Translations under genes and position numbers: made by a program
Source: Melampsora larici-populina 98AG31
Lineage: Eukaryota > Basidiomycota > Pucciniomycetes > Pucciniales > Melampsoraceae
NCBI RefSeq assembly: GCF_000204055.1
Contig: NW_006768781.1
Location: 1,192,883 to 1,256,882 of the forward strand
Length of the DNA stretch: 64,000 nt
Reading direction: 5' to 3'
Shown here: positions 1-10,145 of the stretch, one piece after another
Layout of the letters: each line of letters opens with the position of its first letter
Position numbering within the stretch: the first letter of the stretch is position 1
The notes under the pieces: model-generated
Seen by the model: the letters and a program-made list of their open reading frames with translations, nothing else
Told to the model about the DNA's origin: nothing
The model's database searches: none

Positions 1-155
1 TTGGTCTGACTCACTGATCTTCAATCTTGGTTTTCAATTGGTTGTCTTTTTCAATTGGTCGGAGTAATATTGATTCAAGTCATCCAGTTATTCATATTCA
101 ATACTTGATTCTAATTGAATGATGGAATCGCTGAGCCAAGAGGATCTTTTGTGAG

Positions 156-251
156 CAAACTTGAGAAAACAAAATCCAGAGATCCTTCAGTGCGACTGGA
201 CATTACTGTCACAGCTTGTGTCACTGGTAAGTAAGGCTTTCACTAGCTGTG
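156..251 (+). repeat. uninterrupted copy of a repeat that is split at 44.4/58.9 kb
   Basis: About 79 bases beginning CAAACTTGAG and ending GGTAAGTAA recur with few changes at 44342-44420. The next 17 bases here (GCTTTCACTAGCTGTGA, 235-251) recur at 58902-58918. Here the two parts are adjacent; there they are separated by 14.5 kb. This copy therefore looks like the pre-insertion (empty-site) arrangement of a dispersed repeat. The identity of the repeat family is unknown. Confidence 0.75.
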
Positions 252-1065
252 AAAGGGAGGGGGTGGTGGGGCTACCAAGGGGGGGTGGTGGGGATACCGG
301 GATCCTTTTTATATAACTATTAAAAGTATTTTGTTTTACACTTTGACACTGAGTGATAGCGATGTGGGTTTTTATTTACTATGTATGTTTTGTTCTCTAA
401 AATGGTTCACCCATTTGGTTATGTATTTGTTAAATTAATAGAGGTTCTGCTCCGCAGAACCTCTTATAGTTGACAATGCCTACCATAGTTTTGGTATTAA
501 AAGGCCTGTCCATGGGGCAGGCCCTAAAGGCCTGCCTTTCGCGCCGCGCCCACCACGTGAATGAAGACACATAAGAAGGTGGTAATTTTCAAATCAGATG
601 TGGACGGAGCTTTTAAAACTATTCCTCTTCATTTGCATAACCGGATTTGTCAAATCATCCAGATAAAAACAAAATGTTGAGTCAACCACAACCTAGCTTT
701 TGGTTTGTCAGCTTCACCACACATTTGATGTGGCGTCTTTTCATTAGTGCTATGGATAGATAAAGAGATCTTTAACATCAAGAATTTGAGTTGTATGATG
801 GACAATGTGTGCAGAGTAGCTCCGACAGATGATTTTGTTACCTTTAAGGAGCATAGGATTCTGTCTGTACAAGCTGAGCTTATAATGGTGTTTGGTATTC
901 TGGGAGTTCCATGGGTTTGAAAGAAACAGTTACACAGTTCAGCACTGGAAGTCATCAGTCATGTGGTAGACTCTGAGAAGATGATGATCTATCTTGCGCA
1001 TGACCAGAAGGATAAGATGATTGAAAAGATTACTGACTTTGTTTCTTGGCTGAAACAACCATTGA
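252..1065. other. intergenic, no gene seen
   Basis: No convincing gene. It holds a G-rich stretch (246-300) with GGGGTGGTGGGG repeated, a perfect 10-bp hairpin at 441-463 (GAGGTTCTGC / GCAGAACCTC, 3-nt loop) and GC-rich GGCCTG/CAGGCC palindromes at about 500-540. The 101-codon minus-strand ORF at 650-955 has no recognisable feature. Confidence 0.5.
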
Positions 1066-1210
1066 GGGTGCGTTCACTTGAGGAATTCTTGACCAGAAAT
1101 CACATTCTGTAAATTTTCTAATGCAAAAATGAAACATATACCACCAAATAAACACTTTAAATTTTGCAGAATGTGATTTCTCACCAGAAATTGCTTAAGT
1201 GAACGTGCCC
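1066..1210. mobile_element. MITE-like inverted-repeat element, 145 bp
   Basis: The ends are inverted copies: GGGTGCGTTCACTTGAG at the left and the reverse complement GGGCACGTTCACTTAAG at the right. The match continues inward to CAGAAATCACATTCTG, about 45 bp per arm around an AT-rich centre. No coding capacity. A target duplication could not be fixed. This is a typical foldback/MITE structure, non-autonomous by inference. Confidence 0.65.
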
Positions 1211-1490
1211 TAAGTACATGTGTGGTTTTGGAAGTTTTTTCCATTCTTGTTTTTGTACCCCTTTTTACGCCAATTAAAAAACATTGACTTGGTTTATCTT
1301 TTACTTCAGCTGGGGGATATCTCTGTGTTCCGTCAGGATTTATTTAATAAGCATCAAATATGATTTCAAATTGAAATTTCCAAATATGATCTGTGAAACC
1401 AATTCTGATTTAATAAAACAAGTCATGAAGGGTTGCATCAAGGATTTTTTGAAACCAGTGAAGAGGAAAGCTGATAAGATGGATCACAGT

Positions 1491-1587
1491 CTAGAATAGA
1501 TAGATTAGAATGAATAGGAAAGGTAATATATCATTGTAGTGATAAACTTACCTAGAATAGAAAGATTAGAATGAATAGGGAAGGTAA
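1491..1587. repeat. direct repeat, two 35-36-bp copies
   Basis: CTAGAATAGATAGATTAGAA and the following bases to GGTAA (1491-1525) recur with three changes at 1552-1587, separated by 26 bp. No gene is associated. Confidence 0.7.
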
Positions 1588-2127
1588 AGAAGAAATCAAT
1601 CCATCTTGACAACCAATCTATAATATATATAACTAACAACAATTTGGTTATAAACATATTATAATAGATAAACATGTATTAGCATAACACAATGATGGCA
1701 TAACCTTGTAACGCACAACATCCATAATATCACATCATAACAAAGGCTCCATTAACAGTAGCTCAAATTGAATTGGTGGTTTAAAGATCAACTTCTGGTC
1801 ATGATGATTGTCTATCTATGGAATCATTAGCAGTGGGGTTTGCTGGGTTACATTGTTTAGGTGAACTAAAAATCCCGGATTCAAGAAAATTACTCAACAC
1901 AAGAAAAATTATTATGCATTCTTCTCTCAAATTGTCAATATGTGATAAATTCTTTCAATACTATTTACCTTAATCATAAGGCGACACAGCGTTTTTAGGA
2001 GCATCAGTGATTATCAAGCATTTTTATACCTTGATAGCATGTCCTGTTAGGTTGTTAAAACCATATCTCTGTTATAGGGACAGTTTATTTGTGCCTCTTC
2101 TGAGTTTGTCTCTGACTTCCCAGGGTT
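1588..2127. other. intergenic, AT-rich, no gene seen
   Basis: No open frame of note and no recognisable RNA or repeat on either strand. It lies directly upstream of the recombinase fragment and may be decayed sequence of the same element. Confidence 0.4.
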
Positions 2128-2496
2128 GTGTTCCTACGCACTCATGGTTTCTTGAGTGTTTCCACAAGTTTTTTTGACAAATCTTTTTTGGGTCATTCAT
2201 TACACTCTGGCGGTGCAACCACTTCAGCTCAAAACGGGTTTTTGCTTGACTATCCTAAAAGTGCAGGACACTGGCCGTCAGTAGCATTTCTTATTTACAT
2301 TTTTGGACATGCAGTCTTTGGCTTCCTCAAGTCCAGCACCTTACAATTGGGCATGAGTCTTACGTGGGCGCAAATGTCAATTTTGTTTAGTAAGTTTCCT
2401 ATATTGATAGGTGGGCTGTTTGAGCTTTTGGCCTCTCTTTATATGAAAAATTACCTATCATTAGTTTCTTGTAGACACCAATCATTTTGGTTATGA
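2128..2496 (+). pseudogene. decayed tyrosine recombinase (integrase) C-terminal fragment
   Basis: The 122-codon frame contains GHSLHSGGATTSAQNG followed about 13 residues later by GHWPSVAFLIYI. This matches the end of the tyrosine recombinase fold as seen in Crypton/DIRS-type and phage-type integrases, where the block is HSxR-x-GGAT...GRW-S..F..Y. The catalytic H-x-x-R arginine is a histidine here (HSLH), explained by one CGC to CAC change, and the box-III G-R-W reads G-H-W. Nothing upstream continues the domain. The fragment is therefore inferred to be inactive, a relic of a YR-type transposon. Little except these motifs supports the call. Confidence 0.5.
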
Positions 2497-2739
2497 TATT
2501 TTTTTGCAGCTACTCCTTACTTCACCACTCTGATTGTATGCTTTTCCATTAGGTGGGTCGGAGCGTGTGTTAGGCTGTTTAGGATTGTGAAATCTATTGC
2601 TCCTTGGCTTCCAAGGGGCTTTTCAGTCACTCCAAACTGATGTTTTATTTCACATTTGCTTGTGAATGACTCAATTATTGACGAACATTTCCGCAACAAA
2701 ACACAGCCCCAGGCATATTTGGGCACACACCCTAACTGA

Positions 2740-3025
2740 TGGACCATGTTTTGGTCTGTGAGGGGAATGAGATTTGGCCGGAGAAAGTTGCTGTCCTGAC
2801 AAATCCTTTCCGCCTGTTTGTGGATTTAAGAAATTTTTGTTTGCCTCTTGAAGATGCACAGATATTTCAAAATAATCTTGAGAAAACCAAGGAATTTTCA
2901 GAGGCAAACAAAAGACTTCTTTGCCTCCACAAAATCCCCAACTGGGGCAAAGAAAAATTACATGAGAGCCAGATTTCTTCTGCAAAAATTCATTCCCCTC
3001 ACAGGTCAAAAGTAGGTCCGTTGTC
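2740..3025. repeat. long imperfect palindrome, MITE-like
   Basis: The sequence from TGTGAGGGGAATGA (about 2757) pairs with its inverted copy ending TCATTCCCCTCACAG (about 3004). A second matching block lies nearer the centre, at TTTGTTTGCCTC / GAGGCAAACAAA (about 2840 and 2905). Because of this symmetry, overlapping ORFs on the two strands encode similar peptides (both contain CEGNE and FCLPL). This is foldback DNA, not a gene. Confidence 0.6.
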
Positions 3026-3457
3026 ATAAGTCCATCGCTGCTCTCGAAGGGCGCGAGAAGCAGCAAGGGACTTTGTTGAGTTTGGATGGCGATACTCCAA
3101 CAGGAAAGCCTAATTACTTAACGCTAGGGGGAAACCCGGCTTTTGTTGAGACGAGGGAAGCGGATTCGCAATTGAGGGTTTACTTTTAAGTAAATCACGT
3201 GCTTTTAAGTCGAGACAGGAGACTGGTGTCAAACGCGTGATGCGGACTTGACAGCGCGTGATAGTGAAAGGGTGTATGTAAATTGAAGTTTCAACTTTCA
3301 ACCGATGAGTGATGAGTAATAAAGTCGATTTGATTTTAAATAGTTCAACTCCTCAGAGAAACAGAAACAAAACCCAACAGAACTTCCAAGTTTCTACAAG
3401 TTATCATTAAGAAATCCATTCTAGATATCATCAGCTATCAAAGAACGATACTTAATC
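3026..3457. other. upstream region of the 3458 gene
   Basis: No gene seen. The last 100 bases before the ATG are A/C-rich and look like a 5' untranslated leader. No clear TATA box was found. Confidence 0.4.
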
Positions 3458-4280
3458 ATGTCTACTGAAGAAACCCAACCAACCCAAACCGAGACAGTTC
3501 CCCCACCCAAGTCAACCGATTCTATTGCTACCAACTCATCATCCCAGGTCGATGTCGAACCACTTCATCATCCACAAGAAATGGCACATGTAGAAGTACC
3601 TCACAATGTTGAGAATATTCCTCAAGGCGTAAGCTCAATGACAGGCAAATCACTCTTGGCTAAGAAAATGGCAGCGAATGGGTTGGTATTTCTTATCAAT
3701 CTTGATCGATTTAATCAACTTACTTCAGCTGACAAAATAACCTCTTCACCTCCTTATCTTTCACTTCTCAACAGCGCCTTTTACTCGCCATCCGATGCTC
3801 TTGTCTCTCCTTGCACTCAAAAACTTAGTTCTCAAAAGGGAAAGCGATGGGCCAACGCAAAGTCAGTTGAGAGCTTGTCTTCCTTACGACCTCCTTTCGG
3901 CATCTCCACTCAAATATTTCTTACTCGGATCAATGAACTGACCTTGAACAATCTTATCAACGCGCTTTTCTCGGTTACATTAGGGTTAAGCCCACCGTTT
4001 TTGGAAAATCAAACCTTAACCAATCATCCCTTGGTAGTGGTTTAAATGCCCCAGTTGAGGAGGCAAAGAAAGAGCCACTAGTAAGCTTAAATTGTCTTTA
4101 CTCGATCGGACAAACCCCATGCTTATGTTTTTGTCATTATCGTTATCTATCTTTCGTCCTCCAACTGGACGTTACAGGGTACCAGTGACGCAAATGGACA
4201 GGCAGACCAGACAGAAGCTTCAGGAGTCACCGCGCCTGCCAACGCAAACCCGGCACCAGAACCAGTCTCAGCAGCGACAT
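3458..4280 (+). CDS. small hypothetical protein, intrinsically disordered, multi-exon (model tentative)
   Basis: I do not recognise this family. The first exon (ATG at 3458) encodes a Ser/Thr/Pro/Gln-rich disordered stretch and then MTGKSLLAKKMAANG; it probably ends at a GTATTT donor at 3686. A short exon at 4055-4080 lies between CCCCAG and GTAAGC. The last exon starts after TTACAG at 4178 and encodes TSDANGQADQTEASG...PEPVSAAT, with a stop at 4278-4280. The exon phases between the first two pieces do not close as drawn, so another short exon is probably missing. No signal peptide or membrane segment is visible. A/C-rich leader sequence and biased composition suggest a real host gene, but the function is unknown. 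Confidence 0.45.
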
Positions 4281-4948
4281 GATCAACTCCTGTGCCGACA
4301 GCCCTACCCACTCAATCGAATCCTATCTCCGATCGGTCGGATATCATGTCTATACCTTGTTTTTCCTGTCAATGCTTTGGATTTGCACTTAGCAATCCCT
4401 CATTACCCGCGCCCGCCAACTCAAACAAGAACCTTAACAAGAAATAAACTTTTGACGAAATGTATAAATCACAAAAATCAGAGCAAAACCAAAGATAAAA
4501 AAAAAGTTGTACAACACACTCACCCACACAATACAAGCCTTTTTCGTCTTTTTTTTTAGATCTATCTTTTCTTACCATCGCTGTTGTTGTGTTTTTTTGT
4601 GTTTCCCACTTCTCTTTACCTTACCCTGATTTAGTCTTGTTCTTTTTCTAGATGTTGTTGGGTTCATTCTATGTCTTTTTCATTTGGTGTATGCTCTGCC
4701 TCCCCTACCAATGAATAACAGGATGTCTTATGAATGATTGGGTTTCATGGCCTATATTCTACCTGAAGCAACCATGCTCTCGAATTTTAGATATTGTGGT
4801 ATGTGTTGAGTGATCACTAGTACATACCCTACATCAAAATCGGTAGCCGAGCCTGCACCACACATATCGTGGCTGCGCTCATCCATGCGACGCGCGGGAT
4901 ATCAGGTTTCCAGCGTGTCGAACTGGCAACACGTCATCAAATGTCATC
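4281..4948. other. intergenic, 3' region of the 3458 gene
   Basis: T-rich stretches at 4500-4720 fit a 3' untranslated region and terminator. The ORF at 4092-4559 overlaps the last exon in another frame and is not supported. Confidence 0.4.
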
Positions 4949-5033
4949 GTGGGCGTCTTCTAATGGTTAGGAAACCTCGTTGTGGTCACATCACAATTCC
5001 GTGGAAATGTCGGTTCGATTCCGGCCGCCCACA
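4949..5033 (+). tRNA. probable tRNA-His(GTG) with a short intron
   Basis: The acceptor stem GTGGGCG pairs with CGCCCAC (5026-5032), with discriminator A at 5033. The D-arm is TTCTAATGGTTAGGAA and the T-arm is GTCGG-TTCGATT-CCGGC with a canonical B box. The anticodon loop reads TTGTGG, giving GTG (His). About 13 nt (TCACATCACAATT) lie after position 37, where nuclear tRNA introns occur. The anticodon stem CCTCG/CGTGG has one T-T mismatch, which weakens the call. A TTTT run follows at about 5038 as a Pol III terminator. It could be a decayed copy. Confidence 0.65.
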
Positions 5034-5525
5034 ATTTCTTTTGCATGTTGCGTTGCCTATGATCCAACAGCTGCAATGTGGTCACATTTTCATATTTTTT
5101 ATTATGCAAGTTTCATGGGGTTTGAAAAAGAATCAGAAGGAATGAAAAAAACCCATGGATGTTTGAAAATACAATATGTTTTGAATGCAGTTGGTTTTCC
5201 AAAACAAAGTCACCCTTTGTCTGCTCATGCTGTGTCATGGATTGGAAAACAGAGGCCAACATCAAATTTAGAAGAGAAGCTTGCAGGATGGCATGTGAGC
5301 ACAACTTGAACCATCACCACTGTTATTTTCATGATAGGTCCCAATTGGGTGCCTGAGACAAAGGCTAGTTGACAAGAAGGAAGGCATGTGTGTTTACTTT
5401 CCCAGAAGATTGGAAAAAGTGGAGACACTGGTGATCATTTGTCCCTTTGTGCAACCCATTTTGTGTCTGTGGGAAGGCCAGACATCCCAATTCTTTGTTC
5501 TATCATATAACCCTGTACCGATTAA
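5034..5525. other. intergenic, no gene seen
   Basis: Several overlapping short ORFs on both strands lack any recognisable motif and shadow each other. Nothing else found. Confidence 0.4.
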
Positions 5526-5529
5526 TTAA

Positions 5530-5850
5530 GGGGAGGGGTGATTTTACACAGAATTCCCTGGTGTAAAAGTTGAAAAAAGGCCTCAATTCAGAAATTTATA
5601 CTTGTTTCATTTTTTGTTCTGTGTAAAGGAATCCAGTGCAGGAATTGTTGTGTAAAGATGTGGAGCCATGGGGTGGTCTATATTTGTACAATGAGGGTTT
5701 TACACCAACAACACCTGGTGTAAAAAAACCCAGTGTAAAAATATAGATTTGTCACAAAAAATGCAATTTCAAAAGAGTCAGTGTAAAAGAAATACATAGT
5801 GCAAAATCACAAATCAACAAGGTAAAATGCAATTTTATGCCAAAAATCAA
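5530..5850. repeat. cluster of GTGTAAAA / TTTTACAC motifs
   Basis: At least eight copies of GTGTAAA(A) or its inverse TTTTACAC lie within 320 bp. Two pairs are arranged as palindromes: TTTTACACAGAATTCC..GGTGTAAAA at 5543 and TTTTACACC..GGTGTAAAA at 5699. Such dense subterminal motifs occur near ends of DNA transposons as transposase-binding sites; here that is inference, because no matching element boundary was found. Confidence 0.5.
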
Positions 5851-5989
5851 TGACTTTTACCCTGGCTTTTGACAAACCAACGAGTTGCCATGCTTGCACT
5901 CTTCACAGATATTGTTATTATTGATGACTGAGCAAACCTGAAAAAACAAAGAAATAAAAGCAGTAAAAGCCGTTATGAGTGTATCAGGA

Positions 5990-6480
5990 GGACATCAAGG
6001 CAAATCAAGAAAAGACAAACTTGATAAAATATGTGGAAAAAATGATAAAAGAAACCATGTATCAAATATAAAATTTTGGATAGCAAGGAGAGGAGAAGTG
6101 TATACCAAATTATTCTTTAGAACTACATTGTTGTTGCTGGACTCACCCATTGGTACTGTAGGACTTTTGATGGTAGCTTGTTTCACAGGCTTGCATTTAG
6201 CTTGACAAAAGTCAAGAGCTTCCATTGGATAAAGGTAATTTTTAGAATAGATCATTTTGTTGCACTGACCAGGTATTGTATTTGGGACTGATGTGGTGAA
6301 GAATTCCCCAACATCCTCAGACTGGATTTCATTCAAAGTTTTATGTTTAGATTAACAAAAATCACTTACATCGGCTCAAGGTGATGTTTTGGATGACATA
6401 AATTCTTTGCACTGTCCTGGTTTCTTTGTCACTTTTGGTGTGGTGACAACTTCTTTGACATCCTCAGACTAAGGTGGTTG
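5990..6480 (-). pseudogene. remnant with two duplicated exon-like modules
   Basis: On the minus strand two segments follow apparent splice acceptors (CTTAG and ATCCAG) and both begin SEDV. The first reads SEDVKEVVTTPKVTKKPGQC. The second reads SEDVGEFFTTSVPNTIPGQC and continues with ALDFCQAKCKPVKQAT. They are clearly related and arose by exon or module duplication. The intervening frame has stops (a TGA shortly after the first module), and no start codon or signal peptide was located. I do not recognise the family. It may be part of a larger decayed gene. Confidence 0.35.
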
Positions 6481-8544
6481 ATTTTCTGCCGCAACAGGTC
6501 ACAAATCAGGTCCCTTGGTTCTCTTGATCTTGAAAGGGTTCATATCAGGAATCACATGCATATTGCTAAGAAAACTCTCTAGCCATTTGAACCCATTTAT
6601 CAATGGCCCTCTGACGCTGTAGAAGGTACCCTCACAATTTGTTTCTGTAAAAAGGCAGCACATTGCTGTACATCAAGAGCTAGACAGGCTGTGTAAGCTG
6701 GAGGTTGAGTTTTTGTGTTTGATTTGAGCTTTAGATCATTTGAATTACCTTTTTGAATTGTTAATCAGGTCACATGAAACCTGGATATTCTTTACTGGCT
6801 CATCATGATGCCCTATAAACCCAGTCAATGTGAATGACTTGATACAGATAGTCTAAACATACATACACAAAAATCCAAGAAAGAACATGTAACAATAATA
6901 ATGAGAAAAGTTGATACAGCACGAAGTTGCACACTTTACCATTTGTTGCAAGTTGCTGGGTGATCAAAACTTTTATCATGATTTGTTGATCCTGAAACCA
7001 CTCACTCAGAAAAGCTACACCAGCTTCAAAATTGCCTTGTTGTCAAGAAGTCCCAGCAGGTATCAGAGAGGAAGAGATCCACATAAAGGTTAACCAGGGC
7101 AAGCACCTTGAACCTAGTCTATGGGGATCTAGTGAGAGCCTCAGACAAAATTATCACTTATGTGTTTAGTGTCAAAAAGGTGGGCAAGGGTGAACTCAGA
7201 AGGGTGTATATAAGGAATTCCACAAGTTCACCACTCAACTTGATAGATCTACCCAGGACCCTAGAAAGCTCCCCCGGAACCAACCAATGTAAAACCCGGA
7301 TTTTCAAAATTGTCATTGAGATCAGAAAAGGAGCCCCTTATGTTCATTCCAATCACATTGGTAACACCCAAAGGGCAATAATTGCACGGATCACAAGATT
7401 TGAAGGATATGCCTCACAATGGCCTGTCAGGATGGCATGGCTTGTTGACTTGATTGAATGGTGTGTGCTCTTGCATATGGTGAGACCACATTGTTGCCAT
7501 CTATGCTCAAGATATATTATTACAATCTTCAACACTTTGCAGAATCAGAAGCAGAAGGAAAGTTTATAGATATTGGCTTACTCTACAAAGCTATGCTTCT
7601 ATAACATTTGGTACCAAGCACATTGGTATGTGGTAATTCCCAAAAGGCTCCCAAGAATCAAACCAGGCATTTCTGTAAGTTGATATACCAACTAGCCATT
7701 TTCATACTGGTTTTGTTGGTAACATGACAAAATCTGGACCATTTGAATCATAACTACATTGGTTGTTTTAGGGGGAACTTTCTGGAGTCCTATCTACTCA
7801 TACTCTTGATTTGACTTCATCAATCAACACCCTTGAAACCAATTTGTCTAAGATAAGTGCATATTTAGATCACCTGGATTGCTGGTCAGGGAAAACCACA
7901 ACATAACCAAAAACTCTCTGACAGACAACAACATTGAAGAATCTTCTTCAAAACATTGACCTGATCCCTGGAAGAAACTACATAGGTTTGATAATCACCT
8001 CTGTTACAGAAACAGGATTTAAAGCACAGCCAAGAGGAAAGGAAATAAACTTGCCAAATATCAAGGAAGAATTGGAAGAATTCACAAGACCTGCATGAGC
8101 CATGCATAAATTGAGATCCCACAAGTGTTCAAAAATAGTTGAATTGATGTCAAACATATGACCCATGACTTACTATAGTACAACACTTTTTGACAAGCAC
8201 ACACAATCACATTTCCAAAATCATCTCCAAAATGTTCTTGAATTTTGCCTCATGTGTTCTGCTTCTGTTTTCAAGTGAGGCCTTGGTTTCAATTGGGTTG
8301 ATGTATGAAGACATATTAAACAAAGTGTTGATTGAAGTACATGAGTAGAGACACCATACAAGTGACAAGTCTTGAGACAAAAGTCAAGAAATTCCTAGCA
8401 AAGGGAGAGAAGAGCCACAAGACATAAAGTAAAAGTAGATGAGGAAGGGGAATTTGCAAGACAAGATGACTGAAAATGACACATTTCACATTGGGTGTTG
8501 CAGTAACAAGGGCACGCTCTTGCACATGAATCTCTCCACACCAG
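6481..8544. other. intergenic, no supported gene
   Basis: Several ORFs up to 153 codons (for example 7108-7569 on the plus strand) lack recognisable domains, splice structure or coding-like composition. This looks like decayed repeat DNA. Confidence 0.4.
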
Positions 8545-8642
8545 GTGAGCAATACTGGGGAAAACGGTCTTAGGCTCCTGGGTGATGTGTCAAGTGAGCA
8601 ATGCCGGGGAAGACAGTCTTGGGCACCGGGGTGATGTGCCAA
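8545..8642. repeat. tandem duplication, 2 x 49 bp
   Basis: GTGAGCAATACTGGGGAAAA and the following bases to GTGTCAA (8545-8593) are immediately followed by a diverged copy starting GTGAGCAATGCCGGGGAAGA (8594-8642). No gene is associated. Confidence 0.7.
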
Positions 8643-9103
8643 AAGGTCATACAGACATGTTGACATGAAGGGAGAGATGATTACCCAGCTTCCTCAACAC
8701 CGTCACGCCTAGAAACAGAGGCAAGAGGCGGCAAAGGCTTTTGACCTTCGAGAATCATTTTGCGGTCACGGCTTCACCACGTGAGTGGAAGGCAAACAAG
8801 GCATGTACGGCGATGAAATAGTTATGTTTCATTCCACAAGAAAACTGCAGTTCATGCGTGAATGCTAGCGTGCTAGTCAAGCAGAGACATCGGGACTAAC
8901 TCAAATAGGTATTGTATCAAGTAAGGTTGTGAAGGATAGGGCATACATCAAATCATAAAGACTGGCAGCATAATAAGAAAACAATCTATGTGATGAGGTA
9001 CTCGATACACATCAGGTAGAGAGCGCGATTTGAACGCATGGTTTTGGGGTGCGCAAGGGCGCGAAATTACGAGAGGGGCTCGCAGTGACATTGCATCAAT
9101 CAC

Positions 9104-10145
9104 TTAAACTGAAGCTAAAGGTGCTGGCTCCTTGAATTCACCGACAACCTTCTTGCCAGCCTCATCAGATCCAGACTCGCCGTGGAGCTCGAATAATTTG
9201 TTTTGGTCGTATTTAGGCGCTTTGAGGATCTTGGCCTACATAGCAAGAAGACATTAGACGCGGTCATTGCTGGACAGATCAGATATGAAAAGCGTACCTT
9301 GCGAACGTAAACGTTCTGGAGAGGGTAGATACCTTGACAAGCCTTCTCGATTTCACGACCAATAACCTCAGGGACAAATTTGCTGACAAGCTCCTTCAAG
9401 TCACAGCTAGTACATTCCCGGCTGATGATCTCAAACATCTTCTGTCGGATTTCTCGGATCTGAGAGCTCTTGGCGTAAGTGGTCTTCTTGATCTGATTGG
9501 GTCGACGTTTAGTGAAGGCAATGGTGAAGAGTCGGATGAGGTAACCATCGGTTGTTCGGATGTCCATGTGGGCCTCAATGAGAGTTTGCCATTTTCGGAC
9601 GAGGGATCGAAGCTTGTCGGAGGTGAAGTCCATACCGTGGAAGTTGGTCAAGCAGTTCTTGCCCTGAACCTCGTCCACACGGAGCTTGATTTTTCGGAAG
9701 GCTAGCGAGAATAGCAGAGGATAAAAATTGAGTCGAAAGATCTGGACAATACACCGCAGGCAAAACAATCTGACCTTGCTCCTCATCCTTGTTGAGATCG
9801 GCGAGGGAGAGTTCAATGATACGGCCTTTGAGAGCATCGTTGGCGTTCTCTGAAGGTGCAGATATAGTGTCAGTGCAGTGTCGAATGATTGGCCATGGGA
9901 AGTTGACTGACTCATTCCAGAGGATCGGTTGGTGAAGGTCTTGCCTGCGTTGCGGTTTTCAAACATTGAAGGGGCTTTGACATCATACCAGTCTGTTTGG
10001 ATACACCATCAAGTCAGTCATGTTCGTAAATTGAGTTGAAGCCGGATCAATGATCGAACAGACCTTTTCGGGTAAATGGGTCAGCTACTTTCTTCTTGAT
10101 ACCCTTCTTTCCTTTTGATAGACGTTTGTTTTTACCGACAGCCAT
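9104..10145 (-). CDS. RPS1: 40S ribosomal protein eS1 (RPS1/S3Ae family)
   Basis: A structural protein of the small ribosomal subunit, acting in the cytoplasm in translation. Five exons in reading order: 10145-10064, 9992-9912, 9849-9775, 9701-9298 and 9235-9104; all junctions are GT-AG and phases close to 257 residues, the usual family length (about 255). The N-terminus [19 protein letters not shown] and the blocks [53 protein letters not shown] and [20 protein letters not shown] are diagnostic. The N-terminus is strongly basic, as expected for rRNA contact. The start is the first ATG and fits the family N-terminus. A weak donor/acceptor pattern further upstream (about 10165-10230) may mark an untranslated exon. 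No sign of damage; expected to be constitutively expressed. Confidence 0.97.

Noticed and set aside
2671..3066. two overlapping ORFs on opposite strands with similar peptides
   Set aside because: The similarity comes from the DNA palindrome; neither frame has other support.
7108..7569. 153-codon plus-strand ORF
   Set aside because: No recognisable domain, no splice partners and ordinary composition; likely chance in repeat-derived DNA.
9334..9705. 123-codon ORF on the plus strand
   Set aside because: It is the antisense shadow of the long RPS1 exon.
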